This document shows positions 18,654 to 30,318 of a stretch of DNA of 64,000 bases, in pieces. The DNA comes from Dyella choica. GTDB lineage: Bacteria > Pseudomonadota > Gammaproteobacteria > Xanthomonadales > Rhodanobacteraceae. Position numbers and translations under genes: made by a program. The notes beneath the pieces are model-generated. The model saw only the letters and a list, made by a program, of their open reading frames with translations, made no database searches and was not told where the DNA came from. Within the stretch, counting starts at the first letter, position 1, and every line of letters starts with the position of its first letter. Where the stretch lies: the NCBI RefSeq assembly GCF_003977665.1, contig NZ_RYYV01000005.1:124001-188000 (forward strand), given 5' to 3'.

Positions 18654-18654
18654 C

Positions 18655-18690
18655 AAAAAAAGCCGGTGGCTTTGCGCCCACCGGCTTTTT
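18655..18690. terminator. Bidirectional terminator between nadE and bamD
   Basis: A-run, GCCGGTGG stem, short loop, CCACCGGC stem and T-run. It lies between convergent genes and can serve both strands. Confidence 0.9.
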
Positions 18691-18709
18691 CAATTCACAG
18701 CTCGCTGGC

Positions 18710-19570
18710 TCAGTAGTGACCGGAGAACGGAATCATCTTGCGCAGGATCGACGGCGAATGGGGCCAGCGCGCGTCTTTCAGGTACGGATGGTCCGGATAG
18801 TTGAGCGTAAGCACCTGGCGCACCTGGTCGGCCTGCTGCTTCTGATCCAGCGCCAGGTAGCTGCGGCACAGGATCGCCAGGGCGTCGCCGGCTTCCGGGG
18901 ATTCCTGGTAGTGCTCGATCACGTACTGCGCACGATCGGCCGAAGCCACGTACGCCTTGTTGCGCAGGTAGAACTTGGCCACGTTGATTTCGTACTGCGC
19001 CAGCACATTGCGCAGGTAGATCATGCGCTGGCGTGCGTCCGCCGCGTACGCACTATCGGGGAAGCGGCGGCTGAGTTCGGCGAAATCGTCGAACGACTTC
19101 AGGTTGTAGCCCTGGTCGCGGCGCGTTTGCTTGCCGATTTCCTGGCTGGTGAAAGTGCGCTCGATGATGCCGGCAGTGCGGTCAAAGTTGATCAGGCCGC
19201 GCAAGTAATAGGCATAATCCACATGTGGATTGAGCGGGTTCGACTTGATGAAGCGGTTGACCGTGGAATAGGCGTCGTCGGGCTTGTTGTTCTTATACTG
19301 CGCGTAAGCCATTTCGAGCTGGGCCTGCTCATTGAACGGGCCGGACGGGAAACGGGCGATCAGACGCTGGTACGCTTTCTCGGCCGCCGAGTAGTCGGCA
19401 TGGATCAGATCGTTATGGGCCAGGGCGTAAAGCTGCGGCAGCGGCAAGGTATCGAGCTGGTCGCCGCCGTGACGGAACCACGAGCAAGCGCTCATCGTCA
19501 GTGCCAGAACGAGCACGATCAATGCTTTAAGGATAGTTGTCGGGGCGGCCGGCAGCTTGGTTACGCGCAT
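18710..19570 (-). CDS. bamD: Outer membrane assembly lipoprotein BamD
   Basis: Essential partner of BamA in the beta-barrel assembly machine. The 286-residue precursor has a signal peptide ending in the lipobox LTMSAC (Cys about residue 29), followed by five tetratricopeptide-like repeats (for example YSAAEKAYQRLIARFPSGPF and DDAYSTVNRFIKSNP). The length is in the normal range (about 245-290). It is divergent from rluD, 71 bases away, an arrangement shared by many gammaproteobacteria. Confidence 0.96.
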   Translation of the reverse strand: MRVTKLPAAPTTILKALIVLVLALTMSACSWFRHGGDQLDTLPLPQLYALAHNDLIHADYSAAEKAYQRLIARFPSGPFNEQAQLEMAYAQYKNNKPDDAYSTVNRFIKSNPLNPHVDYAYYLRGLINFDRTAGIIERTFTSQEIGKQTRRDQGYNLKSFDDFAELSRRFPDSAYAADARQRMIYLRNVLAQYEINVAKFYLRNKAYVASADRAQYVIEHYQESPEAGDALAILCRSYLALDQKQQADQVRQVLTLNYPDHPYLKDARWPHSPSILRKMIPFSGHY

Positions 19571-19641
19571 GAGTTAGAGGTTCAGATGTTTGAGCGAAAA
19601 GGGATCATAGCCGAAACCGGCACCCGGCCGGGGGATCAACA

Positions 19642-20622
19642 ATGACGGGTTCCATCATCCGTCACGAGGCGGTCGTGCCCCTGTCCGCCGCCGGTCGCAG
19701 GTTCGACCAGGCTTTGGCCGAGATGTTCCCGGACTACTCCCGTTCGCGCCTTACCGCGTGGATCAAGTCCGGTGCGGTGCTGCTGGACGGCGCCCCGGCC
19801 GTGCCGCGCCATTTGCTCAAGGGCGGAGAGCACGTGCGGCTGGAGGCAGAACTGGAAGTCGAGGTCTCCAGCGCCCCGGAAGCCATCGCCCTGGACCTCG
19901 TCCATGAGGACGATTACCTGCTGGTACTGAACAAGCCGGTCGGCCTGGTCGTGCATCCGGGCGCCGGCAACCCGGCCGGCACTTTGCTGAATGCGCTGCT
20001 CCACCACGAGCCGAAGCTGGCCGAGCTGCCACGCGCCGGCATCGTGCACCGCCTGGACAAGGACACCTCCGGCCTGATGGTGGTCGCCAAGACCCTGGCC
20101 GCCCACACCGCCCTGGTCGACATGCTGTCTCGCCATGAAGTCGAGCGCCAATACGAAGCCATCGTGCTGGGCGCCTTGATCGCAGGCGGCACGGTCGACG
20201 CCCCGATCGGTCGCCACCATAGCGACCGCCTGCGTCAGGCCGTGCGCGACGAGGAAGACGGCAAGCATGCCATTACGCACTACCGCCTGCGCGAGCGCTT
20301 CCGTGCCCATACGTTGATTCAGTGCAACCTGGAAACCGGACGCACACACCAGATCCGCGTGCACCTGGCGCATATCGGTCATGCCTTGGTGGGCGATTCG
20401 CTGTACGGTGGCAGCCTGAAGCTGCCCAAGGGCGCAACGCCGGAGCTGGTGACGGCCTTGCGTGGCTTCCGCCGGCAGGCGCTGCATGCGGAGCGCCTGT
20501 CGTTCGAACATCCCATCACTGGAGAGTCGGCAAGTTTTTGCGCGGCGCGTCCGACCGACATGGATGCGCTGGTTGCAGCGCTGCGTGACGATTCGGCTGC
20601 GCACGAATTGAGTTCGCGCTGA
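19642..20622 (+). CDS. rluD: 23S rRNA pseudouridine synthase RluD
   Basis: Makes pseudouridines in helix 69 of 23S rRNA (1911, 1915, 1917 in E. coli). The 326-residue product has an N-terminal S4 RNA-binding domain ([22 protein letters not shown]) and the catalytic motif [16 protein letters not shown] with the nucleophilic Asp. [20 protein letters not shown] is the second family motif. The order bamD-rluD-pgeF is a conserved neighbourhood. Confidence 0.96.
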   Translation: MTGSIIRHEAVVPLSAAGRRFDQALAEMFPDYSRSRLTAWIKSGAVLLDGAPAVPRHLLKGGEHVRLEAELEVEVSSAPEAIALDLVHEDDYLLVLNKPVGLVVHPGAGNPAGTLLNALLHHEPKLAELPRAGIVHRLDKDTSGLMVVAKTLAAHTALVDMLSRHEVERQYEAIVLGALIAGGTVDAPIGRHHSDRLRQAVRDEEDGKHAITHYRLRERFRAHTLIQCNLETGRTHQIRVHLAHIGHALVGDSLYGGSLKLPKGATPELVTALRGFRRQALHAERLSFEHPITGESASFCAARPTDMDALVAALRDDSAAHELSSR

Positions 20623-20668
20623 CCAGGCGAGCAGGTAGGCTACTTTCTTTGATGTGGGCGGATTTGTA

Positions 20669-21424
20669 ATGTTGCCGGCAAGCGATACCTGGGTCTTCCC
20701 GGAATGGCCTGCGCCGCGCGGGGTGCAGGCGGCGGTTTCCACGCGCGAAGGACCGGGCGTTTCGCAGCCGCCGTTCGGGCGTTTCAACCTTGGCCTGCGT
20801 AGTGGCGAAGGCGAGCAGACCGTGCGCAGCAACCGCAGTGCATTGCGCCAGTCGCTGGCCTTGCCGGCAGAGCCGCGCTGGTTGCGGCAGGTGCATGGTG
20901 TCACCGTGGCGGAGCTTGGTCCTCTGCCCAGTCCGCACGAGCCGGAGGCGGATGCCGCGGTTTCGCATCTGCCCGGCACAGTGCTGGCCGTTCTCACGGC
21001 CGATTGCCTGCCGGTGTTGTTCTGCACCGAAGACGCCGGCAGCATCGGCGTTGCGCACGCCGGCTGGCGCGGGCTGGTTGCCGGGGTGCTGGAAGAGACG
21101 ATTGCGCAAATGCAGCGGCCGGCGAACAGTCTGCTGGCCTGGCTGGGGCCATGCATCGGAGCTGTTTCCTATGAGGTGGGTGAGGAAGTACGCAAGGCTT
21201 TTCTTCATCACGATCCCGCCGCGGCATCGGCCTTCGCGCTGACCCGTCCCGGCCATTGGACGTGCGATCTGGCAGCCTTGGCCCGGCAGCGCCTCGCCGC
21301 CGCGGGCGTCACCCGGATTTATGGCGGCGGTTTCGATACCCGCGCCGATCAGCGCTTCTATTCCTACCGGCGCGAAGGTGCGCGCAGCGGGCGATTCGCG
21401 AGCCTGATCTGGCTGCAGCCGTAG
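20669..21424 (+). CDS. pgeF: Peptidoglycan editing factor PgeF (YfiH, multicopper-oxidase-like fold)
   Basis: Family enzyme that removes mis-incorporated serine-containing precursors from peptidoglycan synthesis; older annotations call it laccase or polyphenol oxidase. The 251-residue product shows TADCLPVLFC with the metal-binding region, AHAGWRG, and WLGPCIG near the middle, with GGFDTRADQRFYSYRREG at the end. An in-frame GTG at 20654 lies upstream, but the ATG at 20669 (MLPASD) follows GGCGGA at a better spacing. It follows rluD after 46 bases. Confidence 0.93.
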   Translation: MLPASDTWVFPEWPAPRGVQAAVSTREGPGVSQPPFGRFNLGLRSGEGEQTVRSNRSALRQSLALPAEPRWLRQVHGVTVAELGPLPSPHEPEADAAVSHLPGTVLAVLTADCLPVLFCTEDAGSIGVAHAGWRGLVAGVLEETIAQMQRPANSLLAWLGPCIGAVSYEVGEEVRKAFLHHDPAAASAFALTRPGHWTCDLAALARQRLAAAGVTRIYGGGFDTRADQRFYSYRREGARSGRFASLIWLQP

Positions 21425-21466
21425 GTTTGCACCCCAACTTACGGCTTAATGCCTGACCATCCCATG

Positions 21467-21494
21467 CTTGAATAGCCAAGCCCCGTCCGCATCT
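21467..21494 (+). promoter_or_regulatory. Sigma-32-type heat-shock promoter of clpB
   Basis: CTTGAAT (21467-21473) matches the -35 consensus CTTGAAA, and CCGCATCT (21487-21494) matches CCCCATNT with one change, 13 bases apart, the preferred spacing for sigma-32. Transcription would start near 21500, giving a leader of about 45 bases with a small hairpin (GGCGG-CACGT-CCGCC). Confidence 0.7.
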
Positions 21495-21544
21495 TTTCGG
21501 TCAGTGGCGGCACGTCCGCCAAAACTTTTTGGGGACTATTCCTG

Positions 21545-24130
<2,586 letters not shown>

Positions 24131-24200
24131 TGCGCTGATCCTTCCGCTCTCCTACAGAGGGCGGGGCAGGGGGGCAGATCTGCGCAGGCCCCCCTGGGGG

Positions 24201-24278
24201 CGTCATTCCCGCGAAAGCGGGAATCCATCTTCGCTTTGCACCAGAGCAAATGGGTTCCCGCTTTCGCGGGAATGACGG
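24201..24278. repeat. Intergenic palindromic repeat, family A variant, copy 3
   Basis: CGTCATTCCCGCGAAAGCGG (from 24201) pairs with the reverse complement ending at 24278. Each arm is itself a hairpin (CCCGC-GAAA-GCGGG). It shares the outer CGTCATTCC...GGAAT framework with copies at 1905 and 49953 but differs in the stem core. Confidence 0.75.
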
Positions 24279-24296
24279 CTCGAAGGATACTCGCGC

Positions 24297-24327
24297 AAAA
24301 AAAATCCCGGCGCGAGGCCGGGATTTT
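24297..24327. terminator. Bidirectional terminator between clpB and receptor gene
   Basis: A-run, ATCCCGGC stem, GCGA loop, GCCGGGAT stem and T-run, between two convergent genes. Confidence 0.88.
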
Positions 24328-24369
24328 TGTGCGTACACCGCACAAGTGCTTGGCAGTGGGCTTGTTGAG

Positions 24370-26877
24370 TCACCAGTGATAGATCACTTTGGTGTAATAG
24401 TAACGCCCATTGAAGCCCGCGGGTGAAAAATTTGAGTAAGGAATGGTGCCGTTGACGTTGTTGGCGGCAATCGCCTTGTCCGGATAGCTGTTGCTGGCGT
24501 TGTCCACGCCCAGCGTAAAGGTCCAGTCGTCCAGGTTGTAGCTGCCGGCCAGGTCCAGCACCCACTGCGGACTGTAGGTCTGGTTGAGCAGGTACGAGCT
24601 GTTGCTGTAGGCAGTGAAGTTGCCATAACGGGTGAGATTGCCGTTGAACACCCAATGGCCCAGCGTGTAGTTCTCGTTGAGAATCAGCTTGCTGCGCGGC
24701 GTGGAGTTGGCGAGCAGGCCTTTGATGTCGCGATAGGTCACGCGCTGCAAATGCAGCCCCAGCGCGTCCAGTTGCGCTGGATTGGGCGCCACGTGCGTCA
24801 CCTGCGTGCGGTTGTAGTTGTAGCTCAGGGTGCTGTCCAGCACGCCGGCATTGCCGAAGTTGGAGCGGAAGCTGGCCACCAGATCGCCGCCTTGGGTGCG
24901 CGTGTCCACGGCATTGGTGAAGTACTGCGCCGAGCTGTAAGCCACGTCGGTGACGCCGTTCGCGGCCAGATAAGCCACGATCGCCGGCTTGTTCAGGCCG
25001 CTCAGGGTGCTGGAAAGCACGATCCGGTGGTAGACGTTGATCTGGTAGAGGTCGAAGGTCAGTGTCAGCGGATCGATCGGGTTGAATACCGCGCCTACGG
25101 TGTAGTTGTGCGAGCGTTCCGGCCGAAGCGCTTGCGCACCCAGCAATTGCGCCACCGAATTGCCGACCGGCAGCAGGCCGGTCTGATAGATGCCAGGCGC
25201 TACGCCCGGGCCTGCGCTGCTCGGCGTGAGATACAGCGAACCGATCTGGGAATAGTCTTCCTGGGCGAGCGACGGCGCGCGGAAGCCGCTTGACACGCTG
25301 GCGCGCAGTGCAAAGCGGTCGGTAAAGTCATAGCGTCCGGCCAGGGCGCCGGACACCGTATTGCCGAAATCGTTGTAGTGCTCATGGCGCACGGCGAACG
25401 AGGTGCCAAGCTTGTCCGTGAGGTTGGTTTCCAGGCTCACGTACTGGGCCACATCACTGCGGCTCCACGAGCCGGTGTTTACCGGGCTGTAGCCGCTGAA
25501 GCCCTGGGCGCCGCCGCCTACGCCGGAGCTGCCCACGTAGTAGGAACTCGGATCTCCTGCGCTGATCCGGTAGGTGTCGCGTTGATACTCGCCGCCGAAG
25601 GCGAGCGTCACCGGGTTGGGTAGCCAGCCCAGGTTGAAGTCCTTGGCGATGTCGACATCCGCCAATTGCTGCGCGGACGAGACGATGCCGTCGAAGAAGC
25701 GGGTGGGCGTAAAGCCGAAGTCGTGCAGGAAAGCGTAGTTGGCGGTGTGGATGGTGTCGAGCGATACGCGGTTGCCGCCGTAGTTCGCGCTTACATCCCA
25801 GCGCCAGCCGCCGCTGGTGGTGCCGCGCACGCCGGCTACCAGCGACCGGTCGGTGCTGCGAGGCTGCAGCAGTGGCTGATAGCCTCCTGCATAAAGTGAC
25901 GTGAGCGCTGCCTTCACCGAGGACGGATAGCCGAACGGATTGCGGTACAGCTCATCGGAATCGGCCTTGCGGGTACGATAGCTGCCGAACGCGTAGAACT
26001 GGATGTTGCTGGTGATGTCGTACTGCGAGTTCAGGAAGATGCTGTGCTGACTCACCGCCGGATCGCCGAACACCTGCTTCTCGCCCAGTTGCGGATAGCG
26101 GACGTCGGCGCCGCCGTGATTGGTCGGATCCTGATGCCCACTGTCCAGGGTGATGCGCAACCAGCCCTTGTCGCCGTTCAAGGGAATGCCGAAGTTGGCC
26201 GAACCGTCCCATTGCTTGCCGCCACCGCGCTGGTAACGGCCGCCGTTCAGTTCGATCGAGCCGCCTTTGTCGCCGTGCTTCAGGATGATGTTGATCACAC
26301 CGGCAAGGGCGTCCGATCCGTACTGTGCGGATGCGCCGTCGCGCAGCACTTCGATGTGGTCGATCGCGGCCACGGGAATGGTGTTGAGGTCCACCGCGGC
26401 CGAGCCGCGCCCGATGGTGCCATTGACGTTCACCATGGCACCGCTGTGCCAACGCTTGCCATTCACCAGCACCAGCACCTGGTCTGGCGCAAGGCCGCGC
26501 AGCTGCGCGGGACGCTGCGCGTCGGTCGCGTCGGTGGCTGCGGGACGCGGGAAATTCAAGGAGGGAATCAGGCGCGCCAAGGCCGTGGACAGTTCGTTGG
26601 TGCCGGTGCTTTGCAGTGCCGAAGCGGGCACCACGTCGATCGGCGACAGCGAAGTGCTGTCGGTGCGGTTCTGCGCGCGCGTGCCGGTCACGATCACCGC
26701 CTGCAGATTTTTCGCATTGTTGGAAGGGGTGGAGGTATCGCTTTGCGAAGTGTTCTGCGCGTTGGCAGTGGAAGCGAGCGCGAGCAGAAGGGAGGCAGTG
26801 AGCAGCTTGGTGGCGATTTTGCCGGTGCGGTTCTTCCGAGACCCGCCCCGATAGGGCCGGTTATTGCCGTCATTCAT
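24370..26877 (-). CDS. TonB-dependent receptor (substrate unknown)
   Basis: Outer-membrane receptor of 835 residues. The chosen start is ATG 26877 (MNDGNNRPYRGG), preceded by CGGGGAA; the frame runs on to 26934 but that added peptide is Cys-rich and has no signal features. A basic n-region is followed by the hydrophobic core LLTASLLLALASTANAQ. The plug begins LQAVIVTGTRAQNR and includes DQVLVLVNGKRWH, IDHIEVLRDGASAQYGSDA and AGVINIILK. The barrel ends with YTKVIYHW, with a terminal aromatic. It lies upstream of and divergent from the cobalamin riboswitch, but is more than 800 residues long and lacks direct riboswitch control, so it is not confidently a BtuB-type vitamin B12 receptor. Confidence 0.88.
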   Translation of the reverse strand: MNDGNNRPYRGGSRKNRTGKIATKLLTASLLLALASTANAQNTSQSDTSTPSNNAKNLQAVIVTGTRAQNRTDSTSLSPIDVVPASALQSTGTNELSTALARLIPSLNFPRPAATDATDAQRPAQLRGLAPDQVLVLVNGKRWHSGAMVNVNGTIGRGSAAVDLNTIPVAAIDHIEVLRDGASAQYGSDALAGVINIILKHGDKGGSIELNGGRYQRGGGKQWDGSANFGIPLNGDKGWLRITLDSGHQDPTNHGGADVRYPQLGEKQVFGDPAVSQHSIFLNSQYDITSNIQFYAFGSYRTRKADSDELYRNPFGYPSSVKAALTSLYAGGYQPLLQPRSTDRSLVAGVRGTTSGGWRWDVSANYGGNRVSLDTIHTANYAFLHDFGFTPTRFFDGIVSSAQQLADVDIAKDFNLGWLPNPVTLAFGGEYQRDTYRISAGDPSSYYVGSSGVGGGAQGFSGYSPVNTGSWSRSDVAQYVSLETNLTDKLGTSFAVRHEHYNDFGNTVSGALAGRYDFTDRFALRASVSSGFRAPSLAQEDYSQIGSLYLTPSSAGPGVAPGIYQTGLLPVGNSVAQLLGAQALRPERSHNYTVGAVFNPIDPLTLTFDLYQINVYHRIVLSSTLSGLNKPAIVAYLAANGVTDVAYSSAQYFTNAVDTRTQGGDLVASFRSNFGNAGVLDSTLSYNYNRTQVTHVAPNPAQLDALGLHLQRVTYRDIKGLLANSTPRSKLILNENYTLGHWVFNGNLTRYGNFTAYSNSSYLLNQTYSPQWVLDLAGSYNLDDWTFTLGVDNASNSYPDKAIAANNVNGTIPYSNFSPAGFNGRYYYTKVIYHW

Positions 26878-27016
26878 GGATGGTTCCCCGATTTTTGTTA
26901 TTGCTGCGCGGCAGCAATTGCAGATTAGTGACAATGCCGCCCGGCATCAATCAGCAATCGAACGAAAAACATTCCAAATGGAAATATCCATGCCGGACAT
27001 GGGCTTGCCCCTTTTT

Positions 27017-27109
27017 GTAGGCTGGGATGGCAATCCCAGCATCGTATGTGCTGTGTACATGGCGATGCTGGGTTTCCCAACCCAGCCTACGATTGCCATC
27101 CCAGCCTAC
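27017..27109. repeat. Intergenic palindromic repeat, family B, extended copy 3
   Basis: Three hairpin modules rather than two: GGCTGGGATGGCAATCCCAG, then GATGCTGGGTTTCCCAACCC, then a further inverted ATTGCCATCCCAGCCTACG. The GTAGGCTGGGATGGCAAT left end and the ATTGCCATCCCAGCCTAC right end are exact reverse complements. Confidence 0.8.
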
Positions 27110-27159
27110 GCCGAAGGAGTGCGTTCAGAGGGTCCCTAGGCATGCTGTAACGCACGTTC

Positions 27160-27362
27160 TAAGATGCGGCGGCCTGAGGTGACTGCCGAGAGACTTGGCG
27201 GTTGAAACGGGAATCCGGTGCGCTGCTTGCGCAGTCATGCCGGAGCTGCCCCCGCAACGGTAGGCGAGCAATACGATCCACAACTGCCACTGTGCTGATG
27301 CATGGGAAGGCGTGGATCGGAGGGATAAGCCTCTGCTCGCAAGCCCGGAGACCGGCCACAGG
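27160..27362 (+). promoter_or_regulatory. Cobalamin (adenosylcobalamin) riboswitch
   Basis: The aptamer shows the conserved core in order: GAGGTGACTGCC, GAAACGGGAATCCGGTG (27204-27220), the B12 box region CCGGAGCTGCCCCCGCAACG (27240-27259) with GGTAGGC after it, a variable arm, and CAAGCCCGGAGACCGGCC (27339-27356). Downstream, ACAGGCG (27373-27379) can pair with CGCCTGT (27438-27444), a possible expression-platform helix ahead of the cobO ribosome binding site. High cobalamin would shut off the downstream cob operon. The end points are approximate. Confidence 0.93.
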
Positions 27363-27482
27363 CTGAAACCGTACAGGCGGAGGGCCTGCGTCGGGGCCGC
27401 TGCGTAAGTACCGGTGCCGCGTTTGCCTTCCTCCTGTCGCCTGTAACGCCTGGGCTTGATGCCATGGCATGCGGAGGAACCT

Positions 27483-28112
27483 ATGAGCGAGCAACCATCG
27501 CGCGATCCGATGACGCCGGAAGAGCGGCATCGCGAACGCATGCAGCGCAAGAAGGAACTGGTCGATCGCAAGATCGCACGCGCCACCATCGACCGCGGCG
27601 TGCTGGTGGTGAACACCGGCAATGGCAAGGGCAAGAGCTCTTCCGGCTTCGGCATGCTGGCGCGTTCGCTGGGACACGGTTTCCAGTGTGGCGTGGTGCA
27701 GTTCATCAAAGGCACCTTCTCGACCGGCGAAGAAGCCTTCTTTCGCCACTTTGCTGGCGAGCAGCTCGACTACCACGTGATGGGTGAGGGCTTTACCTGG
27801 GAAACCCAGGACCGTGCACGGGATATCGCGGCAGCGCAGGCGGCGTGGAAGATCGCCGCGGGGATGCTGGCCGACCCGGCCTATGACTTCGTGCTGCTGG
27901 ATGAACTGAACATCGCGCTGGTCAAGCAGTATGTCCAGCTCGAGCAGGTGCTCGAAGCCGTTGCCGCCCGGCCGCGGCGCCAGCACGTGGTGATCACCGG
28001 GCGCGGTGCGCCGGAAGGGCTGATCGCCGTAGCGGATACGGTGACCGAGATGCGAGTGGTGAAACATGCCTTTGATGCGGGCATCAAGGCGCAGCAGGGC
28101 ATCGAGCTGTGA
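27483..28112 (+). CDS. cobO: Cob(I)yrinic acid a,c-diamide adenosyltransferase
   Basis: Adds the upper adenosyl ligand from ATP to cob(I)alamin or its precursors (CobO/BtuR/CobA type). The 209-residue product carries the P-loop VNTGNGKGKSSSGFGM near residues 45-60, the FIKGTFSTGEE segment and the conserved VLLDELNIAL motif. The first 40 residues are charged and helical, as usual. ATG 27483 has GCGGAGGAA at the right distance. It is first in the operon, directly under the cobalamin riboswitch. Confidence 0.95.
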   Translation: MSEQPSRDPMTPEERHRERMQRKKELVDRKIARATIDRGVLVVNTGNGKGKSSSGFGMLARSLGHGFQCGVVQFIKGTFSTGEEAFFRHFAGEQLDYHVMGEGFTWETQDRARDIAAAQAAWKIAAGMLADPAYDFVLLDELNIALVKQYVQLEQVLEAVAARPRRQHVVITGRGAPEGLIAVADTVTEMRVVKHAFDAGIKAQQGIEL

Positions 28113-28114
28113 CC

Positions 28115-29401
28115 ATGCGCCGCTGTCCTGCCCTGTTGGTTTCCGCACCCGCCTCCGGGCAGGGCAAGACATCGGTGACTTCAGCGCTGGCGCGCTGGCA
28201 CGTGCGACAAGGGCGACGCGTAAGGGTGTTCAAGACCGGCCCGGATTTTCTCGATCCCCTGGTGCTGGCACGTGCGGCAGGCACTCCGGCCTATCAGCTG
28301 GATTTGTGGATGTGCGGCGAAGCGGATGTGCGCCGGCGTCTGTTTGAGGCCGCCGCAGAGGCCGACCTGATCCTGGTGGAAGGTGTGATGGGTTTGTTCG
28401 ATGGCGCGCCTTCCAGTGCCGATCTCGCGCAGCAACTGGGCTTGCCGGTGCTGGCGGTGATCGATGGTTCGGCCATGGCGCAAACCTTCGGTGCGCTCGC
28501 CTGTGGCCTGGCGACCTATCGCGAAGGGTTGTCGATGCATGGCGTGGCGGCCAATCGCATCGGCAGTGCTTACCACGCGCAGTTGTTGCAGGAGAGTCTG
28601 CCGCCTTCGCTGCATTGGCTGGGGGCCTTGCCGCGCGAAGACCAGCTCGCATTGCCGGAACGCCATCTGGGTCTGATCCCGGCAGGCGAGTTGTCCGACC
28701 TCGATGCGCGGCTCGACGGCTTGGCGCAAGCATGGGCGCAACATGCGGCGACCGCGCTGCCGCCACCCGTTGCATTCGAAGCGCAGGCCGCCGCCGCGGT
28801 GCCGCCGCTGTTGCAAGGCAAGCGCATTGCGATAGCGCACGACGATGCATTCTGCTTCGTGTATCCGGCCAATCTGGATCTGTTGCGCGCAGCGGGCGCG
28901 GAACTGTGCTTTTTCTCGCCTGTAGCCGGCGACGCGCTGCCTGGCTGCGATGCGGTGTGGCTGCCTGGCGGCTATCCGGAATTGCATCTGGCGGCCTTGT
29001 CGCAGCGCCATGATCTGCATGCCGCGTTGCGCGCACATCGTGATGCCGGCAAGCCGATGCTCGCCGAATGCGGTGGCTTGCTGTTTGCGCTGGACTCGCT
29101 GGCGGACTCGGACGGCCACGCCGCAAGCATGGCCGGCCTGTTGCCAGGGCACGCTGCAATGCAGTCACGACTGGCCGCACTGGGCCTGCAAGGCGCGGCG
29201 CTGCCGGAGGGCGAATTGCGCGGACATACGTTTCACTACGCGCAGGCATCCATCGATGCCGTGCCGCTCGCGCATGCGTTCAACCCGAACCATGGCCCGT
29301 GCAAGGAAGCGGTCTATCGCGACCGGCGGCTTACCGCCAGTTTCGTGCATTTCTATTTTCCCTCGAACGCGCTGGCCGCATTGCAGTTGTTCCTGCCATG
29401 A
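28115..29401 (+). CDS. cobB: Cobyrinic acid a,c-diamide synthase
   Basis: Glutamine-dependent amidation of carboxylates a and c of the corrin ring (CobB/CbiA). The N-terminal ATPase domain has [19 protein letters not shown] and [10 protein letters not shown]; the C-terminal class I glutamine amidotransferase domain has [11 protein letters not shown] and the nucleophile Cys in [12 protein letters not shown]. The 428 residues fit. The start ATG 28115 lies just after the cobO stop (TGA 28110-28112); a GTG at 28109 is in frame. The gene ends in an ATGA overlap with cbiB. Confidence 0.95.
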   Translation: MRRCPALLVSAPASGQGKTSVTSALARWHVRQGRRVRVFKTGPDFLDPLVLARAAGTPAYQLDLWMCGEADVRRRLFEAAAEADLILVEGVMGLFDGAPSSADLAQQLGLPVLAVIDGSAMAQTFGALACGLATYREGLSMHGVAANRIGSAYHAQLLQESLPPSLHWLGALPREDQLALPERHLGLIPAGELSDLDARLDGLAQAWAQHAATALPPPVAFEAQAAAAVPPLLQGKRIAIAHDDAFCFVYPANLDLLRAAGAELCFFSPVAGDALPGCDAVWLPGGYPELHLAALSQRHDLHAALRAHRDAGKPMLAECGGLLFALDSLADSDGHAASMAGLLPGHAAMQSRLAALGLQGAALPEGELRGHTFHYAQASIDAVPLAHAFNPNHGPCKEAVYRDRRLTASFVHFYFPSNALAALQLFLP

Positions 29402-30318
29402 GTACCGTGCTGGCCATGCTTGCCGCCGTATGGCTGGACCGTTTGCTCGGTGAGCCGCGACGTGCGCATCCGCTGGTGGCCTTCGGCCGCATGACAAGTT
29501 GGGTCGAGCAGCATTTCTACGCAGACCTGCGTGCAAGCGGATTGCTTGCCTGGTCGCTTGCTGTGCTGCCATGCGTGGCTCTACTGACGATAGTGCAGCG
29601 AGTCGCACCCGTGTGGCTTGCCTGGTGCATGGATGTGGTCGTGCTCTACGCTGCGCTGGGTTTGCGTAGTCTGCGCGAGCATGCGCAACCGGTAGCGCAT
29701 GCACTTGCAGCGGGCGAAATGGAGCAGGCCCGCAAGGCAGTGGGACGGATGGTCAGTCGTGACACGGCAGCATTGGCTGCCGGTCAGGTCGCTGCGGCAG
29801 CCACGGAGTCGGTGCTCGAAAACGGCAACGATGCGGTGTTCGGCGCCTTGTTCTGGTTCGCCGTCCTGGGTGCGCCCGGCGCGCTGCTCTACCGTTTGGC
29901 CAATACGCTCGACGCCATGTGGGGCTATCGCACGCCACGTTACGACCGTTTCGGCTGGGCCGCGGCGCGTATCGATGACGTACTGAATTTCATGCCTGCG
30001 CGGCTCACGGCTTTTACGTACGCCTTGTGCGGGCATTTCGAGGGTGCGATGCGTTGCTGGCAAACGCAGGCATCGCAATGGGACAGCCCTAACGCCGGGC
30101 CGGTCATGGCAGCAGGTGCGGGTGCGCTGGGGGTGAGGTTGGGTGGCGCTGCGCCTTATCACGGGGTGTGGGAGGCGCGGCCTGAACTGGGGGTAGGGGG
30201 CGCGCCGGACGCGGATGCTGTCCATCGCGCGTTGCGCTTGTTGCACCGGGGCGTCGTGCTTTGGCTCGCTGTCGCATTGTTGTTGGGCCTGGTGCTGCAA
30301 GGAGGCCTGCATGCTTGA
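29398..30318 (+). CDS. cbiB: Adenosylcobinamide-phosphate synthase (CbiB/CobD type)
   Basis: Integral membrane enzyme attaching the (R)-1-amino-2-propanol O-phosphate arm to adenosylcobyric acid. The 306-residue product opens with [20 protein letters not shown], has about five hydrophobic helices, and the conserved GDxxAL-like and [18 protein letters not shown] and [11 protein letters not shown] segments. The ATG overlaps the cobB stop (ATGA), and the end overlaps cobD by eight bases. Named cobD in Pseudomonas nomenclature. Confidence 0.94.
   Translation: MSTVLAMLAAVWLDRLLGEPRRAHPLVAFGRMTSWVEQHFYADLRASGLLAWSLAVLPCVALLTIVQRVAPVWLAWCMDVVVLYAALGLRSLREHAQPVAHALAAGEMEQARKAVGRMVSRDTAALAAGQVAAAATESVLENGNDAVFGALFWFAVLGAPGALLYRLANTLDAMWGYRTPRYDRFGWAAARIDDVLNFMPARLTAFTYALCGHFEGAMRCWQTQASQWDSPNAGPVMAAGAGALGVRLGGAAPYHGVWEARPELGVGGAPDADAVHRALRLLHRGVVLWLAVALLLGLVLQGGLHA

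Larger units (their letters stand above)
26878..27482. other. Divergent intergenic region: receptor promoter, repeat, riboswitch
   Basis: These 605 bases hold no gene. The first 140 bases are A/T-richer than the surroundings and should contain the receptor promoter; next comes a family-B repeat (27017-27109), then the cobalamin riboswitch and its expression platform up to the cobO ribosome binding site GCGGAGGAA at 27470-27478. Confidence 0.7.
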
